A stretch of 64,000 nt of DNA, from positions 208,386-272,385 of the forward strand of contig JAHQIW010003741.1 in NCBI GenBank assembly GCA_019055375.1, in the 5' to 3' direction. Shown here piece by piece: positions 14,001-26,000 of this stretch (position 1 is its first letter; each line of letters opens with the position of its first letter). This DNA is from Parelaphostrongylus tenuis. Lineage: Eukaryota; Nematoda; Chromadorea; Rhabditida; Metastrongylidae. The notes beneath the pieces were generated by a model. That model did not search any database. It was given only the letters and a program-made list of their open reading frames with translations, and had not been told where the DNA came from. A program made the position numbers and the translations under genes.

Positions 14001-17000
14001 ATTTCGTACCCAAACAGAGTGCGGTAATTACTTGGTGATAGCGGCGAAATCTGCTTGATTAGAATTTCTCACTTGTGACGAAACAATCGCCTTCAAAAGC
14101 AGGTACAACTTAGAATGAATGAAGCGCTGCAACCTTTCATCTTTGGTCGACAGAATAAATCCACTCTAATAGCACATGAACAAGCAACCATATGCTGCTC
14201 AGTCCATCATGTGGTGACATAACAACTCAGACTTCCAAAATTGGTCTGTAAATCTCGGCATAAATGTCAACATTTTTCAAAAATAAGGATACTCAGTACG
14301 AGCAAATATTCACTACATCGGATGCAACTCGAAGCAAAGTTGAAGACCAAATCGTTAGGGCAACAAGCTTTGGGCAGGTAAGAGAAACCAGACCGGCATT
14401 GAGTAGAAAATTTAGAAATATGTTACGATACTTTAACCCAATTAGCGTATAAAGTTCAATGAGGAGTCTTCATATCCATACTCTCAACAATGCTGTTTTT
14501 ATGTATGTCTTTGAAAAACGGTCCAGTACTTAAGCAAGGTAAAAAAAATATTTGACGTTTATAGGGCATGTTTCTTCTGAGATGTTATTCTATGCTCATA
14601 AACAATGTCTCACTACAACTAATATCTCTTGCCATTTAGGTGATTGAATAGATCTGCTGATCGACTACTTGTAAGAGAGAAGACGTCCGCCAACCATTTT
14701 CAGTGTATTAATCCATTAGGTATTGACACATAATGCACAGAATGATTCTTTTCAGTGCAACAAAAATAAGGAACCCGAAGAAATCAAAAAGTGGTGTGAT
14801 GCCGTCAAATGCTTTATTTGGAAGATCATAGCTTAAAATGACCATACCGGGTGACGCGGATCCAAAGTCGGTTCGTATTTAGTGATGCAGTGCGAACACT
14901 CATCCAGTTCGGAAATGTGACGAGGGAACCATGGTACTGAAAAATGAAAAAATTGACTGATCAATAACTTGCATTCATTTGCTTTATGGATAAGTTTACT
15001 CGCCTTTCTTCACGGCATTCCTATGATAAAGGGCTATATTAATGAGTTTGGGGTGATTTCGAGTGAGACCGGTGGCTGCCCGAATCAGTTGTTCCTTTGT
15101 TCCATCGCAATTAATGAGCAATTCCCAGCCTATATTTTGAACTTTCTATTGCATAAAGGTGGGTAAACTGCACTGAAAGCAATTAAGAAGATCTAAATAA
15201 CATTAATGCATTTTTTAAAATTTTTTCCCCTGTAAGTTTGTTAGAAATTCAGACTATGAAGAAATTCCAAGTGTTACGAAGTCGAACATGCCAATTTGAT
15301 TACACTACTTAGTCACAATAACTGAAGTTTCGACTGCCTTATCTTTTTCAGAGCTTGGGATGATGTGATTGGAACGCTTTCTCACCAACCTAACACTATA
15401 ATCTCGAAAAAAAGACTCGATAGTTGCAATATTTTCAAGACCGACTATCTATCAACCTCGCCATTCTTCAATATTTCTTTGATCTGTAAATCTTTAACAC
15501 ATGCATTTTTTTGCATAGTGTCTTCCAAACTCACAACAATTTGCTCTTCATGTACTACGTACTTTTTTACGCTACGATACGGTGTGGGATAGGAATCCTT
15601 AGTTTTGCTCGTGTCTCAGCATTCCTGTCTCTATAACGCACCCGCTTGTTCATTTGTGAATATTTGAAGATCATCCATAACATTTCAAAACATTCACATG
15701 CTGATGTTTTAGAATTGTGTGTGAGAATGATGATTTCTACTCCATCATCTTTTCCGTTATGCGCTCATGTTCTATGCGTACCTAGTGATGTGTTCCGTTC
15801 GACTTTGAGCCCCTCAACTAAATGGTCTTAAAAACGGGCGCAAAGTGGCGTGCTCGTTTCACTAATGTATTCATCCACGCATACCTGGCAGGAGGTCAGG
15901 TGCACCGTATTCGAACTCTCACCGTCCCCACCCTTGGGGTAAAGTGCAGTTTTTCTTTTTTTTGACAGCGATAAATATAACTGCGAACAAACAAATGTTT
16001 CAAAATGTCCGGTAGTTGTGTCTGTTTCATAATCAAAATGAAGAGCAGAATAAACAAAGCCATGTTTATTCTTGATCTACAGTTTAGGGGCGTAGTCCTA
16101 CCTCTAAACATATTTTGAGGAATTACGGTCTCGCAGTCATATAAATGGCTATTTGCCGCATCAGATCCATGGACTCCTTGCTTTCACTCTCTTCCCTTGC
16201 ACGCTCTAATGCCTGTTTTAAACATGTTTGTTACAAGCCCCATTTTTGTATGTAGATGGAAGAGAGGTGACAAAATGTCACTCAGCTTTTGGCACTATTT
16301 GATGATCTAGTGGTTTTGTTAATAGGTTCATAAAGACGGGCGTTCGAAACCGGAGGTCAGTCATTTTTTTGTACAATTCATGAACATTGACTGCTGCTGA
16401 AACAATTTAATAACATTTGCCATTCTCTTGAACTGAGGGTTGCCAAAAGAACCTCCGGTGTAGTTGCAATGGAGTAGTGGCCATAGATCGAGTACGAAGG
16501 CTTTAACTTTAGACAGGAACACAGCAGCGAGGTTTAGTGCCACTCGCTGTGAGATTGCCATCTTTCTCATATGAAAATAATATTTTTTGAAACATCGTAA
16601 AACCAGACAGTCTGGATCTTTCTCCATTGGATTTACGAGTTCCTGAATCGAGAAACCATACACAGAGAGTACTCCTAGCATTAAATTCGTTCTTTCATAT
16701 TCTTCTTGAGCATCGTAGAATACTGGTTGGGCGAGCCTTCTTGCAAGCTCGAGAATAGTCTGGCTGTGGCGCTCTATAAGGCGTTGTTGTCGACTGCTGG
16801 AGAGAAGTGTAGGGGGTGAAGCTCGGCTCCACGCACACCGCGGCAAGCATCACAACCATTCGGCCACGCCCCCCCCCCCCCCTCATTGCTAACAAAATAC
16901 AGTAATTTTTTGAATTATATAGCAACACTTCAATTCTAAACAAACTTTGTCGATTCGATGAAAGATAGAATGGTAATGAGGGAGCTTCTAAAAAATGCAA

Positions 17001-20000
17001 TTTAGAACAAAAAGCGCCCATTCGTCGTTAAAATATCCCATTTTCAAAACGATTTCTGTGGATTATAGTCGCATTCCATAAGATGTGCCCGTTTTTTGTT
17101 GCCCTTTATACGTAACAAAAATTTTTCACTAAACTGATACCAGCCATCCAATGGCTTGAGGAATTCTTTTTAGTTAGCTTATTTCTGAAGCAGCGTTATT
17201 AGTACGCAGTACCAAGAAGGTGAACTATACGCTTACCTTTCGAGATAGTAGCTTGCCGTTTGCAGCACGTAGCTGGTCTCGTTGGTAATAATATAATATA
17301 TTTTGGATGATTGAAGCACTTAATTTTACTTACGAAATGAATAGCTCTGCAGAAACTTCTGCAGGTTTTTTCTAGTAAGAGAAGCGCCTACGTGCCCTTA
17401 AGAATAGCACTTTTCGATGGGAACACATCCTTGGCAAAACAAAGCATTTCCAATTCCATTTTCACAATCCCTGCGACAGTGCAGGAAACTGTACTTCGAA
17501 GACAGGTTTTTTGCAGTGGAAGACTGTTTGAAACAACTCCAATGGAGAACTTTCTTATTTGGTGGGAGTAAACGTTGACAGAGTTTGCATTCATAAATTT
17601 GAGGGGTGTTTTCTTTGAAAAATATACATACTACCGTTGGTCTCCGATAAAATTCTTAAGTACGATGCCTCTCCAATGTCCAGCAGCAGCTGCCAGATTT
17701 GGATGGTGGAGGAACAATTATGCATTACCCATGCAAAGAATAACGGAGCAATGTACAATCGGCATGCGGGCTAACCTAGCATGACAGCGTGGAGGCTTAC
17801 TCGGTAGAAGTTTCTATATCTGCAGTCATTACCAACATCCTGCGTAAGCCTGCAACTTTATAGAACATACAATTGAATACGGATTATGGATTTTACAGAG
17901 TATACATCAGCACCACGGATCGTTCTCCTTGAGAGATTTATGCCAGGTCAGTGGCCACACACGTGGCAGGCGCATCCCCAGGTGTGAACGGCGTAATCAG
18001 ACGCGTACTAAAAGCGGCCGTGAGTCTTCCGGAGGCACAATACAATGGATTAGGGAGTGTTATTCATATTTCTCCAGCAGCGACTCGGCAGAACATTATT
18101 TCCACCAGTCAAATTAGCAGAGTGCGCAATAAAGCGGCTGGGAACTACGTGGGAGGTGAACAGTAGTCGCCTCAAAAAAGTAAGCAGCTTCTCCTATCCT
18201 TCCGGGGAAAACTAGCAGGCAATCGTGAGTACCCAGTCCCCACGTCCAGTGCTCAGCAGACTATATGCTGAGACTGAGTAAAGGAAACAGGCCTCTGATG
18301 ATCTATTTCCATAAAGCACGAACACTTGCATACAGGTGCTCTAAAGATCTATTAATACAAGCAAGAAGGTAACGTACGACGTAATTGGTCCATTTTAGAC
18401 GAGAATACGCCACCCACTGCACGCAGTCCATGACATCGGTAGAGAACGTTCTCGGAGCATGCGATCGCATAAGTGTCGGCGACATTAGCATTCTTAAAGC
18501 GAGTTTGACCGCGAACACCGATTCATTTGAACAACTAACAACCCTGATTGAACGATTGCTGTTGAAACGATGTGGAAAATGCCGACTTTGATCATGTTCG
18601 TTGCTTACACACCAACATGAAGCTATGACGAAGGCAAAGTTGAAGCATTCTACATTAAAGATGGAACATTCTCCAGAGAGGGCCACACATTTTTCGAAGT
18701 CATACTGGAGATCTTTAAGTTAAAATTTGACGTAGAAGAACGCCGCATTGGGACCCACAAGCTGGAATGAATTGAAAAGGGCGAGAGGCCATCTAGGTCC
18801 GTTATAACGGCCGAACTCATCTATGCTAGCTCACATGTTCAAAAACTCCACTCGCAGCGGTAGATATGGAAGTCTCTTAACGGAGCGTACCAGAACGAAA
18901 TAGACCATATCTTAATAGAATGAGAGCTCTTCCCCGACAATATCGCTACTGATGGCCAAGCAAAATTCTTTTTATTCAACCGCTTTTGCCGTGGTATGGT
19001 TGGTATTACGATTATACCCCGTGATGTGGAGTGATGTGCAAGACTTTTGCGTCAGGCGAAACTTAAACTCACAGCTCACTCTATCCGGGAACGCGTGCTC
19101 TAACCCGTTGCACTACCGGCGCCCATTTTGCACACCACTCTTTCTACGCTACAACGCGTCAATCTGTCATCGACCAACCGTCAACGGCCTGGCCTCTGGT
19201 AGTCGGCCTAACTTAGGGTTAGTTAGAGGTCAGTAGTGCAATGAGTTAGGGCAAGCGTCTCCGGATAGATGAGATGTGGGCTCGAGTACTGACTGACGCA
19301 AAAGCTTTGCACATCACTCTACATCACTGTGATTTCGCTGTTCTTCCAAGAATCTGCGGGGGTCAAACCATTGCCTCCTTCGCGCAAGTTTCCATTTTCC
19401 GTGAAAAGCGAAAAAGACCGCTAATTTTGAATTGCGAGATTCCAAGACTACCATAAAATTGGGCATTATCGATACTGTGAAGATCGCGAGCGGCTCATCT
19501 TAGTCGTCACGTTAGCGCTGTGGAAGTCGACTGTCCCAAAGTCACCAGAGACGTTTGTCTCCACAGACATCCGCCCTAGTACGCCAAAGTGAGATTGCAT
19601 AAGCCACAGGCCTTATTTTCGAACTTGCGAAACACTGCAGAGAAGCAATATCAAAGATCCCACGGAGAGAATCTTAGCAGTTAAGGCGGCTGCAGATGCT
19701 AAAAAGAGCATTTGCAAAGTCCACTAAAGTTTCTCCAATTACAAGGCCAAGATAATTGCATTCCGACACCCTAGAGGAACAGTTACAGCCTCAAAAAAGA
19801 CAGTGGGAATTATCATTCACGACTGCTAATCGAGTGTCTTTGATACCCACGTCTTCCTACCGTCATATGAGATATATTAGAAGAGGATGCACTTGCCTTT
19901 CCGCCAGTTCGCCCTCTAAAATCCAACACACTATTTTGTCGGTGAAAAGTCAAACAACACCTGAGGCAAACAGGTTGAGACCGACACCGAAATGATTTCT

Positions 20001-23000
20001 CACCACTTTTCATCAACGTAGTGGCTCGGCTCTTCACACGATCTCTGTCAGCTTGCGTGGTTTTCAGTCTCAGTGCGAAACCAGTAAGACCGCGTTGTTG
20101 TTCACAATGTAAGACTTCACGTCATTGGCCACTACCGTTCATTTTGCTTCCTGTATCTCCTTTGAGCTCTTCATTTATGTCATCCTAAACCAACAGAAGA
20201 CTTGTTCAAGCACGGGCTTGCCAACAAGCAGGGTAACATCACTTATTGAATTTTGACGAAAGTACAAGACATCGCTCCGTCTCACTTTCATTGCTTTGAA
20301 AAAACCTTTAATTGAGTCAAAACAAAAGGAAAAAGGAATGAGGAAAGATTTAGCTCTGAAATTGTGCAGATGGAAGCGAACAGCTCTAAGGGCTCCTGAA
20401 TACATCGACTTTGCAGTGAGAATAACAAAGAAGGTGCCAATTCGTGGCCACTTCTTCGACGTGGCGGTTATTTCTACCCGAACGTGTGCTGCACATAGTG
20501 ATATTATGTAATCAAAATAAGAAATCTTCAGCATTACTGAATGCACAATCGAATGATCGATGCCAGGAAAATCCTCCATCTCGAAAATGAGAAAAAGGGT
20601 CGGAAGTTCTGACCCACGTCAATGTGCGAAATTCAAAAAGTTCCACACACTAGGTTGTCCATAATAAGACGGACTAGACACGTAATTTTGGCGTCAACGA
20701 TCAAAAACTGAGGACACCGTTCTGCATGAGAAGCTTTCAAAGATAAGGTGCCTCGAACATGTAATGACCACATCAACGATCATAAATCAAAGACGCCATT
20801 CTTTTTACTATTTCGTAATGAAGCATGGACAAAATAAATCATACACAAGAGAATTACTTAGCGGATTAGGTTTCTTATGTACAGATTGACCTAGTTCATT
20901 GCATTTGAACATTATGTCGCTTTGATTATCTGCTCGACGTTCATCATAGAGTAGGGTTTTAGGTGACAGTAGTTTCCTTGACGACTCCTCCATTGTCTCT
21001 ACACTGCGAATTATATTGTCTTTTATCGTCTTAGTCATTTTCCAAAAAGCCAGTATCTGTGATGAATTTGTGCTTTTCATGTTGTCATCAACACCGTCAC
21101 CGACCTCTCCCTCATGCTAACTGTTAGCTAGCACTTGAGCAGGATTTTCAATTCTCACCTGCAGATTGCAAAACCATCTACTCAAACCATTACTGCTGAC
21201 ATTTTCTAGCAACTTCAATAATTGGAAACTTCTCAATAATATGTAAAAATTTGACTCTCCTTGCGTAGAACTCTGTAATATCTGTATCTAATCTGTAATA
21301 TAAGTAGAGGAGGAAAATCGTTAAAAAGCGGCAGACTAGGAGAAGTCGGTTATACTGACCATCTTCCAAAACCGCTTTCATGTGGTCCAAACTAAATTCT
21401 TTTGAGAAATTAGAAGTTTGGGAGATAGAGAAAACTGTTTTGAGAGCATTTAAGTGAAAAACTATGTAGTACACTCAAAATCAGCGGGCATATTCAGTGG
21501 CAAGGAAGCGACGGCGAATGATTTTCATGTTGAAGTAAAAAAAAATAAAAGAAAGTGAATATCCATAGAATGATAGAGCGAGGTCTTTCTATAATTTCGA
21601 GAAGATCTCATCTCGTAAAGTGCATCCATTGTACTGACTGTATCGTACTGAATAAAGAATCTGTTAATAACTTCGTGTCCCCTAAATAAAAAAGTTGCAG
21701 AAATATTTGGTCAAAGTTAAGGTTAAGCGATAGTCGGATTTGTATGAGGTGAGCGGCATCAATTCCAACAAAGCATACATCATCTTCTTATATTTGAACA
21801 TCACGATGATTTTGCTACTGTATGACATGAGAAGATATCAAAACGGGGAGATTTATGCTGTAATACTACACCGTATTATTATTGTATTGCATCACGAATA
21901 TTAATTAAAATACTATTATTAACACCTCGAAACTGCTTCACAGAAGAAACTACTGATCTGTTACAACTAGGTCGAGGATAATCAATAGTCGATTTTCGGT
22001 TTTGTAATGTGATATTTTACTGCAAGGATACAAAATGCTAATGTACATGACTTCTATGCATTTGTGGGAATGCATGAGGACGATCTCGTTTTGTCCATCA
22101 AAAATGCGGAGTTTCAGAGAAAGAACCGACTCTTTTAACATATTCTATCTTAATCAACGGTAAATTTCTCTCTAGTGGCAAAAAAAATCTAGATTTAATT
22201 AGAAAACCAGGACGTTGTCATTTCAGCGCGCTGCGCTCACTGCGTGCTCTCGCCGACGCTGCGGTAGATTCTAACGTGATTCCGAAGGGATTAAGGCCGC
22301 AGACACTTATCATCCAAACCTGAATAACTCTTAGATGAATGCATGACAAAGAACTAAATGGAAATACGCAGGATCTGCTGGAAATATGGAAATAAATTGT
22401 TTTTGACGCGTAGCGTCATTTCTAACAGTTAGGGATTGTTTTGCCAGGCGTCGCGGTGCATGTCAATCTAAAAACATTTTTGCTCTGCAAATTTCTTCAA
22501 AACTGCAACGAATCCTTGAAAAAATACTTTTCATTTGGAATGTTGATTTCTTTTCCACTGGATTTTTGATGTACGCGGAATAATAACCGAGTAATCAGAT
22601 ATGGTATGATATATACGTCTAGGCTCTGACGAAGGCGTAGCCGCCGAAACGTTAGCCTTCGAGTTTTGAGGAAAAGAAAGAAAGAACCAACGGTGTGTAA
22701 GTTTTAAATAAAGAAAAGGACAGTTTGTGAAAAATTTTGCATTTCCTCCACCATGCCGAGGTTTAAAAATAGTCAGACTTTTGAGTTATTCCAGATGTTG
22801 CAGTTGAACACAATATTAACACCTTTGCGAACTTTGTGACTACCTACTTATGTTACGTACGATAGGTTATAGAAAAAGTTCCGTCGTTTTTTTCAAACGC
22901 ATAGAAAAAAGTTTTGCACACCAACTGAGCTTGCACGAGGTTAGGTTAATAGGCGAAAAAGTCTCCTTTCACATCAAGACAATTCAGTCATACATTCGTC

Positions 23001-26000
23001 AGCATAAATATTGCGCGGCGGTAGAGCTCGCGATCTTTCGATTTAAAAAACATTTGGAAATTTTGCTCAATTTTGGGGACGTTTCAGAAATTCTTGCCTC
23101 TCAAGGAGTGCTCCATCAAACGCAATCAGTGTTGGTCAATTCCCGCTAAGCATGCGCTGTACACGGATGCTCGAAAACGTCTCATCCGAAACTTATCAAA
23201 TGAGTTGTCGCGTTCATGTCTTGCAGATTTGTCGATGAGCCTTAGAAACGTTGATACTCACTTTGTAGTGAAAGTGGAGCAGCATACGATTTTCTTCTTC
23301 GGACAGTCCCATTCTAAAGGCTGTATAAGAAAATAATATATCGTCTGATGCACAAAAATCTTTTGATGAGTAAGACTCGTGCAAAGTACGTGCGTGAAAG
23401 TCTTAAGCAGAACGACAAAACTTTTTCTACAGCCTACAAAAAGTGTGGAAGCTTGTTTACACTGCTCAGCTTTCTTTTAAATATGTGATCTGACCACACA
23501 TAAGAAATAGACAGCCATTCCGTGCCGCAATGCACTCTACAATATTGAAAGTTCTTCACGTAATAACGATAACTAACCGTCATCAGATTTTCTCTTTCTC
23601 GTTTCAATGTGACTTGTACAAATTTTATTCAATGCAAATGCTGACACAACATCGCTGATAAACGGCTCGATTGCTTCTAAACGGTAATGGATTTGAATAC
23701 GAAAAAAAAAAATTCGAAAAAAAAATTTCAAAAGCAGATATTCTAGACTTCAAACAATAATATTTTCTTTTAAGTTTTCAATGAAAAAATGTGAAGAAGT
23801 ATGCAATGCAGTATACAGAAGCATTGACGTGAGATAATCACTACGACGTTTGTTGCTCCTTATCAGTAATTCTGCAAAAACGGTAGTGCACTGTTTCAAA
23901 GCTCTCGCAATTTCTTCTTAATGTTCGAAAAAATCATTCTTATCTCTTACGTACTATGCCACGTCAATCTGAGACTTGAGTGCAGCGTAAATCCCGCAGT
24001 TCCGCTGATTTCTTCATTACTAAGGTGGCATGTCAAAATTGGTGTCAGAGTTTTGATTTGAGTTTGTCTATGTTTGGACAGGTTTATCAACACAATGAAT
24101 TCTTTAAAAACTGAAAAGAGAATGTACAAATTGGTTAGACGGCGACTAATCCTCAAGCAGATCTCACTCGCTGGAAAGGGGTTTTTCGTGGGAGTACTAG
24201 TAATCATTTGAAAGCTTGATTTTCTTAGAGCCATATGTAGTCAGTATCTTAAAATACCCTTTTATAGCGGTGTGAAGTCTAAAGCAAAATTATGTTCACG
24301 ACAACGTGTTTTTCCAAATCGTGCTGATATTTCGCTAGACAAATCTCCTTTCATAGAGTACTAGCGATCATTTTTATAGCACAAGCTTCGAAGAACTCAA
24401 AAATTTGTTTGCTTCCTGAAAAGGCTCTTATGATCTTCAATCTCCTTTGTCTTTTGATTTACATTTTAAATCTTGCCGGACAGAGCTCTTTTTTCAGACT
24501 ATCGCTAATCATCTCATAGATCAATTTTTTTTTGATTCTACTGATATGCTTATTTTCTGGGAATACGATTCAGCAGAGAGAATAAGATAGTTCTACATTT
24601 TTGGCAGGTTGTTTAGTGGCTACTCGACAAGGGCACGACCGTGACAGAGGGTGTGGAAATGGGCGGGGCGAAGCGGAACGATCTATATATAGTTATTCAA
24701 TTGAGTTTTCTCCTCCGCTTCAAAAGAAGTTCTTCATAAAATGACTGACCAAGACATTACAAAAGTTTCGCTACACAATGATATGCTTTCGGCGTTGTAA
24801 AAATGAAGGCGAAAAGCAAGTGTGGAACGAAATTTTATTTTAGATGCCACAGCATTATAAAAGGGTGTTTTGAAAAATCGGCGACATGCATTGTAGCTAG
24901 AGATTCGAGCTCTTGAATGATTACTAAAATTTTTATGAAAATTTCTTGTCCAGCTAATACGATCGGCTTAAAAATTTGTCTCCGCCTAACCAAACTGTAC
25001 TGAGAAGAAAGTTCTTTCAATCTACTATGGAATATACTATGGCGGTCATTAAGAGATGCTAAAACCAACGAGGCTATAAGATCTTCATAACATACGAAGC
25101 TATCGATTTGCATAATTTTGAAAAAAAAACCACTAATCATCTGGTAGCACTTAGAGTCTAATTACACTGCTCTATAAAGCACACCATGTAAGCGTCGTTC
25201 TCAGATATCGGCTCAGGTAATGGCATTATCTTAGGGAAAAGGATAGACAAAACCTTTCTTCGTCTTATTTTTGCTATAGCTTCGTTCAAAAAATTCCTTC
25301 TTTGCCCATGCAAACTTAGTGGTCTAATACGAGAACGTCCAGCTCACTTTTGATAGGTATTGTAATATCAGTAGTTTGACGTTTTGAGATACTCTGTGAT
25401 GATTAGATGATTATCAATGTATCATTGCCCATAGCGCTGCTATATAGTTTACGGAACAAATTTAGAACAGATGTCGATCAGGTTATTCTGATCTCCAACA
25501 CGATGACCAGGACTTTCCACAAAGACACTGGAAGAAAAAGAAGAATAAGAGCCGAACAGTTACACAATTTTTCACGCCGACAAGGGAAAATGGGATTCAA
25601 TGGTCGAATCAGCGGGACGACGGGTGAAACAGGTGACAGTCTACTTTTCATGTTGCACTGTGCAAGAATTATGGCACTGAAATAGAAGAAAAGAATAGTT
25701 AGAATAATTCCAGCTGCTCTTCAGTTTCAAAATGGGATCCCCTGGCTACGAATCGACATGTAAGATCACTTCCACTTTCCCAGAAAAATGTTTGCAACGC
25801 TGATGTACGTGCACCCGTTTTACCTCTTTTTTCAATCGAAGCTAGCTCCAAAAAAGCAAACAATAAAAAACTGTCAACCATTGTTAGTCATTGAATTAGT
25901 CAAATATCTCTCAAGAATTGATCAACGTCACGCGCCTTATTATTTATTCCTCACTGCTTTTTTATTCCTTCAATTTATTCCTACAGCCATAATGCGATCT

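Noticed and set aside
16361..16846. 161-codon minus open frame
   Set aside because: Part of it is the R1 repeat and no domain is visible; likely chance.
20175..20579. 134-codon minus open frame
   Set aside because: No recognisable domain, and overlaps an equally open plus frame; no splice support.
21036..21080. ATG codons at 21038 and 21080 as the start of cat-2
   Set aside because: The frame is open upstream of both and exons A and B fit in phase; kept only as an alternative start.
21190..21474. Minus frame [13 protein letters not shown] as an ACT-domain exon of cat-2
   Set aside because: Superficial match to the H-I-E-S-R strand; exon C fits that position better and phases do not require this piece.
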